Positions 61,237 to 64,000 of a stretch of DNA of 64,000 nucleotides are shown in pieces (within the stretch, counting starts at the first letter, position 1; each line of letters begins with the position of its first letter). Both the position numbers and the translations under genes were made by a program. This DNA is from Terribacillus aidingensis (GTDB taxonomy: Bacteria > Bacillota > Bacilli > Bacillales > Amphibacillaceae), in NCBI RefSeq assembly GCF_900215625.1, contig NZ_OBEK01000002.1, forward strand, positions 542,676 through 606,675, read 5' to 3'. The notes beneath the pieces were generated by a model. It made no database searches, was not told where the DNA came from, and saw only the letters and a program-made list of their open reading frames with translations.

Positions 61237-62714
61237 CATAGAATGATCGCAATAAGACCGCCTGACCCTTCGTTGATAATTCGCTCCAACGTCTCTTTAA
61301 GTTTATATCTGGCATTTTCCGGCATCAGCGAGATTTTTCCTTGAATCCCTTCTCGTACGATAGAGTTGAGGGAGCGGCCGAAAATATCTGAATCCCAGAT
61401 GGACAGCGGATCTTCCTCAAAGTCTTGCATCAAGTATCGAACGAGCTCCTCGCTCTGTTTCTCTGTACCGATAATTGGCGCAAACTCGGAATGAACATCG
61501 ACTTTAATCATATGGATACTCGGTGCGACAGCTTTCAGACGAACACCGAAGCGTGAGCCTTGGCGGATGATTTCCGGTTCATCCAGCGCCATATCCTGCA
61601 AACTCGGCGCTGCAATCCCATAGCCAGTTTGTTTTACCATATGAAGCGCATCAGACACTTGATCATATTCCCGTTTGGCATGGGAGAAATCCTGCATCAG
61701 CTGCAGCAGATGATCCTTCCCGCGAATCTCTTCGCCGACAATTTCTTTGAGCACTTGATCATATAGCGCATCCGGAGCATGTAAGTCAATCTCAGCAACA
61801 CCTTCGCCCAGCTCCATCCCGGCAAGATTTGCTCTTGCGATATAATCGTATTCATCAAAATAACTTACAACGCGGTCAACATCACGAAGACGTTTTATAT
61901 CTTTTACTGTTTCCTGAATGGCTGCCTGGTAGTTCGAGCGAAGCCAATGATCTTCCTTGAGTACCATCACCCAGCTTGGCAAGTTTACGTTCACTTCAAG
62001 CACTGGAAACTCATACAATGACTCCCGCAGTACGCTGTATACGTCATGCTCTGTCATGCTCTCGACACTCATCGCCAGTACAGGGATATCATATTTCTCA
62101 ATCAATTCCTGGCGAAGCAGCTCTGTATTTTGGTTATGAGGCGTAACAGAATTGATTACCATGATAAATGGCTTGCCGACTTCCTTTAACTCCGATACAA
62201 CGCGTTCTTCCGGCTCCACGTAATCTTTACGCGGAATCTCACCGATTGAGCCATCTGTTGTCACAACAACACCAATTGTACTATGTTCTTGAATCACCTT
62301 ACGAGTGCCAATTTCTGCAGCATCATGGAATGGAATCGGTTCTTCATACCATGGCGTATTAATCATTCGCGGTCCGTTTTCATCTTCGAATCCTTTTGCA
62401 CCTTCGACTGTATATCCGACACAGTCTACAACACGTACGCTTACTTCCAATCCTTCATCCACTTGCAGCGACACAGCGTTATTCGGAACGAATTTAGGCT
62501 CTGTTGTCATAATTGTCCGGCCGGCTGCGCTTTGAGGCAGTTCATCCTGGGCACGAGCTCTCTCCGCTTCATCCTCCATATTAGGCAGGACAACTAATTC
62601 CATGAATTTCTTAATAAATGTCGATTTTCCCGTTCGGACAGCCCCTACCACCCCAAGGTAGATATCGCCGTTTGTCCGTTTCGAGATATCTTTAAAAATA
62701 TCTACTCTTTCCAA
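61236..62714 (-). CDS. spoIVA: SpoIVA, spore coat basement ATPase
   Basis: The ATPase that polymerises on the forespore surface and anchors the coat. N-terminal Walker A GAVRTGKST near residue 25 (family GAVRTGKST), VVDCVGYTV, INTPWYEEPIPF, HSTIGVVVTTDGSIG; C-terminal ending ERIINEGSGGLIAIIL identical to the family. The start is TTG at 62714, preceded by GGGAGGGGAT, which gives 492 residues, the length in B. subtilis; the ATG at 62744 is too far. A sigmaE-type promoter lies 57 bases upstream. Confidence 0.96.
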   Translation of the reverse strand: MERVDIFKDISKRTNGDIYLGVVGAVRTGKSTFIKKFMELVVLPNMEDEAERARAQDELPQSAAGRTIMTTEPKFVPNNAVSLQVDEGLEVSVRVVDCVGYTVEGAKGFEDENGPRMINTPWYEEPIPFHDAAEIGTRKVIQEHSTIGVVVTTDGSIGEIPRKDYVEPEERVVSELKEVGKPFIMVINSVTPHNQNTELLRQELIEKYDIPVLAMSVESMTEHDVYSVLRESLYEFPVLEVNVNLPSWVMVLKEDHWLRSNYQAAIQETVKDIKRLRDVDRVVSYFDEYDYIARANLAGMELGEGVAEIDLHAPDALYDQVLKEIVGEEIRGKDHLLQLMQDFSHAKREYDQVSDALHMVKQTGYGIAAPSLQDMALDEPEIIRQGSRFGVRLKAVAPSIHMIKVDVHSEFAPIIGTEKQSEELVRYLMQDFEEDPLSIWDSDIFGRSLNSIVREGIQGKISLMPENARYKLKETLERIINEGSGGLIAIIL

Positions 62715-62770
62715 AAGATCCCCTCCCGATCTAATTCGATGCATGGACAGTCTTAGCTACATACACTAGC

Positions 62771-62800
62771 AGTTTATGATGTTGTCCTATCCAAATATGC
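62771..62800 (-). promoter_or_regulatory. sigmaE-type promoter of spoIVA
   Basis: Minus strand: -35 GCATATTT (62793-62800), 14-base spacer, -10 CATAAACT (62771-62778), against a consensus of about kmATATTT-N14-CATACAMT. Distance to the TTG start is about 55 bases. Confidence 0.75.
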
Positions 62801-63054
62801 TAGAAATAATGGATTCCTTGCCTGCGGGCATCAAGGGCTAATTTTTGCAGGAAAGGACGAACAGCATATTGCCCTCTGCCGATAATCTATGCGCGGAGAT
62901 TGAGAATCATACCCATAAAAAAAAGAAGAAGCAGAAAGCTTCTTCTCAAAAGAGACTAAATATACCTAAGGCAACCTAGAAAAATATGCTGGTGCGAGTT
63001 ATTTTATGCGTAAAGGGCGAGGGATGGTAAGTTGTTCTGCCCATTTCACGCTTC
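62801..63054. other. Gap upstream of spoIVA
   Basis: About 250 bases between the spoIVA promoter and the spoVIF-type stop. Besides the spoVIF-type terminator at 62924 I see no ORF or RNA motif. Confidence 0.5.
62924..62946 (-). terminator. Terminator downstream of the spoVIF-type gene
   Basis: Perfect 9-bp stem AGAAGAAGC / GCTTCTTCT with a 5-base loop and TTTTTTTT on the minus strand. About 108 bases after the stop at 63055. Confidence 0.85.
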
Positions 63055-63315
63055 TTAGTTTTTGAAAAACTTACTTAGCGTGTTCATATCCGCTGGCATG
63101 TTATTTCCGACAATCGCTTTGACGATTTTATCTTCTTTTTCTTGTGTCAGCGGTTTGCCTGCCATCGCTGCCAGCTGCTTTACCAGACCGCGAACAGTTG
63201 CTTCATCTTGGAAATTCGCACTTTTAACAGAGTTTGCCACCTTATAGATATCATCAGCCTTGACATTAGATTTCTTTTGGATCTGATCGATCAAGTTTTT
63301 CTGAAAGTCCGCCAC
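63055..63315 (-). CDS. SpoVIF-type small sporulation protein
   Basis: An 86-residue cytosolic protein matching the stage VI sporulation protein F family (B. subtilis SpoVIF, YjcC): KNLIDQIQKKSNVKADDIYK at the start, then ATVRGLVKQLAAMAGKPLT and the end MNTLSKFF. The B. subtilis protein helps spore coat assembly and germination. ATG at 63315 with AAGGAGGAA upstream. It lies 57 bases after gpsA and has its own terminator. Confidence 0.85.
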   Translation of the reverse strand: MADFQKNLIDQIQKKSNVKADDIYKVANSVKSANFQDEATVRGLVKQLAAMAGKPLTQEKEDKIVKAIVGNNMPADMNTLSKFFKN

Positions 63316-63372
63316 ATTAATTCCTCCTTGCAGTTTAACTACGAAACAGTATATGCAAGAAGTGAAAAAAGG

Positions 63373-64000
63373 TTAGCGGGTATTCAATACATCTTGAAGA
63401 TCGTTCATTTCATGCTTCGGCAGTCTTGTCATCAATTGATCAACAATATCCTTTGCCTTCGCACCATGGAAAAGGACTTGGTTAATACCTTGCGTAATCG
63501 GCATATCCACACCAGCCTGCTGGGCAAGCTCGGCAACCGCTTCTGTCGTTCGCACACCTTCGACAGCCATTCCCATTTGGTCCAATGCTTCCTCCAGGGT
63601 CATTCCCTTACCAAGCATATTTCCGGTGCGCCAGTTGCGGCTGTGCACACTCGTGCACGTTACAATCAAATCTCCCATTCCGGATAATCCGATAAATGTA
63701 AGCGGATTGGCTCCGAGTTTCGTACCCAGACGTGCAATTTCTGCTAGTCCGCGTGTGATCAATGCTGCCTTTGCATTATCTCCGTATCCAAGACCATCCG
63801 AAATACCTGCGCCTAATGCGATGATATTTTTAAGAGAACCACCAAATTCTACTCCTACCATGTCGGTAATCGTATATACCCTGAAATTCTCGTTCATGAA
63901 GAGTTCTTGTATCTTCTGAGCTTCTTCCATATCAACAGAAGATGCACTAAGCGTCGTGGGCTGCCGTTTGGCAACTTCCTCAGCATGGCTTGGACCAGAC
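63373..64000 (-). CDS. gpsA: Glycerol-3-phosphate dehydrogenase [NAD(P)+], GpsA (partial, 5' end outside)
   Basis: Makes sn-glycerol 3-phosphate from dihydroxyacetone phosphate for membrane lipids. The C-terminal 208 residues are in the window: [12 protein letters not shown] at the edge (substrate-binding loop), [25 protein letters not shown] (read in parts), [38 protein letters not shown]. In frame to base 63999. In B. subtilis it also lies upstream of spoIVA. The NAD-binding N-terminus is beyond the window. Confidence 0.96.
   Translation of the reverse strand, partial: SGPSHAEEVAKRQPTTLSASSVDMEEAQKIQELFMNENFRVYTITDMVGVEFGGSLKNIIALGAGISDGLGYGDNAKAALITRGLAEIARLGTKLGANPLTFIGLSGMGDLIVTCTSVHSRNWRTGNMLGKGMTLEEALDQMGMAVEGVRTTEAVAELAQQAGVDMPITQGINQVLFHGAKAKDIVDQLMTRLPKHEMNDLQDVLNTR

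Overview
The window is a chromosomal segment of a low-to-moderate GC, endospore-forming member of the Bacillaceae. The evidence is sporulation genes of every stage (spoIVA, a spoVIF-type gene, sspM, a cotD-type coat gene, a yjcZ-type gene) with sigmaE, sigmaG and sigmaK-like promoters. It also has a Bacillus-type RNase P RNA, a gpsB gene, bacillithiol synthesis (bshA), and long stretches in the same order as the Bacillus subtilis hbs-hepS-menG-hepT-ndk-cheR-aro...dapB-mgsA-bshA-cca-birA-pan-dinG-asnS-dnaD-nth block. Carotenoid gene remnants and overall content would fit a halotolerant genus such as Terribacillus or a relative, but that placement is a guess. Most genes lie on the minus strand; plus-strand genes occur as small islands. 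No prophage, insertion sequence, CRISPR array, rRNA or tRNA was seen.

Layout. 1-3.6 kb: sbcC (cut by the window edge) and sbcD. 3.7-5.2 kb: a YqcI/YcgG-type gene, then a divergent pair (WYL-like mini-protein and YolD-like protein) sharing two LexA-type boxes. 5.2-6.6 kb: cystine symporter tcyP. 6.75-10.8 kb: a closed three-gene unit of a PlsY paralogue, a GNAT/class V aminotransferase fusion and an LtaS-like phosphoglycerol transferase; this is the best candidate for an undescribed pathway. 10.9-14.2 kb: DUF72-ypgQ-thyA-dfrA-(35-aa membrane ORF)-yozE. 14.4-17 kb (mostly plus): a promoter plus terminator RNA unit ahead of a cold-shock gene, a queuosine-precursor transporter, an RNase H-like gene and a lipoprotein. 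17-21.8 kb: M32 carboxypeptidase, rRNA methylase, rnpB, gpsB, ypsA and a coat protein. 21.8-24.5 kb: fni next to two decayed carotenoid-type pseudogenes. 24.5-30.2 kb: cdd, ypp genes, sspM, recU-ponA. 30.2-43.7 kb: nth, dnaD, asnS, ypmB, ypmA, dinG, panBCD, birA, cca, bshA, mgsA, dapB, mazG-type. 43.8-49.4 kb: yitT type, DJ-1 type, yjcZ, yugP, a YpjB-like remnant, ypjA, ypiB, ypiA. 49.5-55.6 kb: shikimate/aromatic operon aroC-aroB-aroH-hisC-tyrA-aroA. 55.7-64 kb: MerR/DUF2798 pair, cheR, ndk, hepT, menG, hepS, hbs, spoIVA, spoVIF type, gpsA (cut by the edge).

Genes working together: aroC, aroB, aroH, tyrA and aroA feed chorismate, prephenate and tyrosine/phenylalanine synthesis, with hisC as a shared aminotransferase. 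hepS, hepT and menG make menaquinone. panB, panC and panD make pantothenate. dfrA and thyA couple thymidylate and folate. mgsA, bshA, cca, birA and dapB form one tightly overlapping transcription unit. Compared with B. subtilis from memory, several blocks are missing at otherwise preserved junctions: the trp genes between aroH and hisC, folE/mtrB between hbs and hepS, qcrABC between ypiB and ypjA, and bshB1 between mgsA and bshA.
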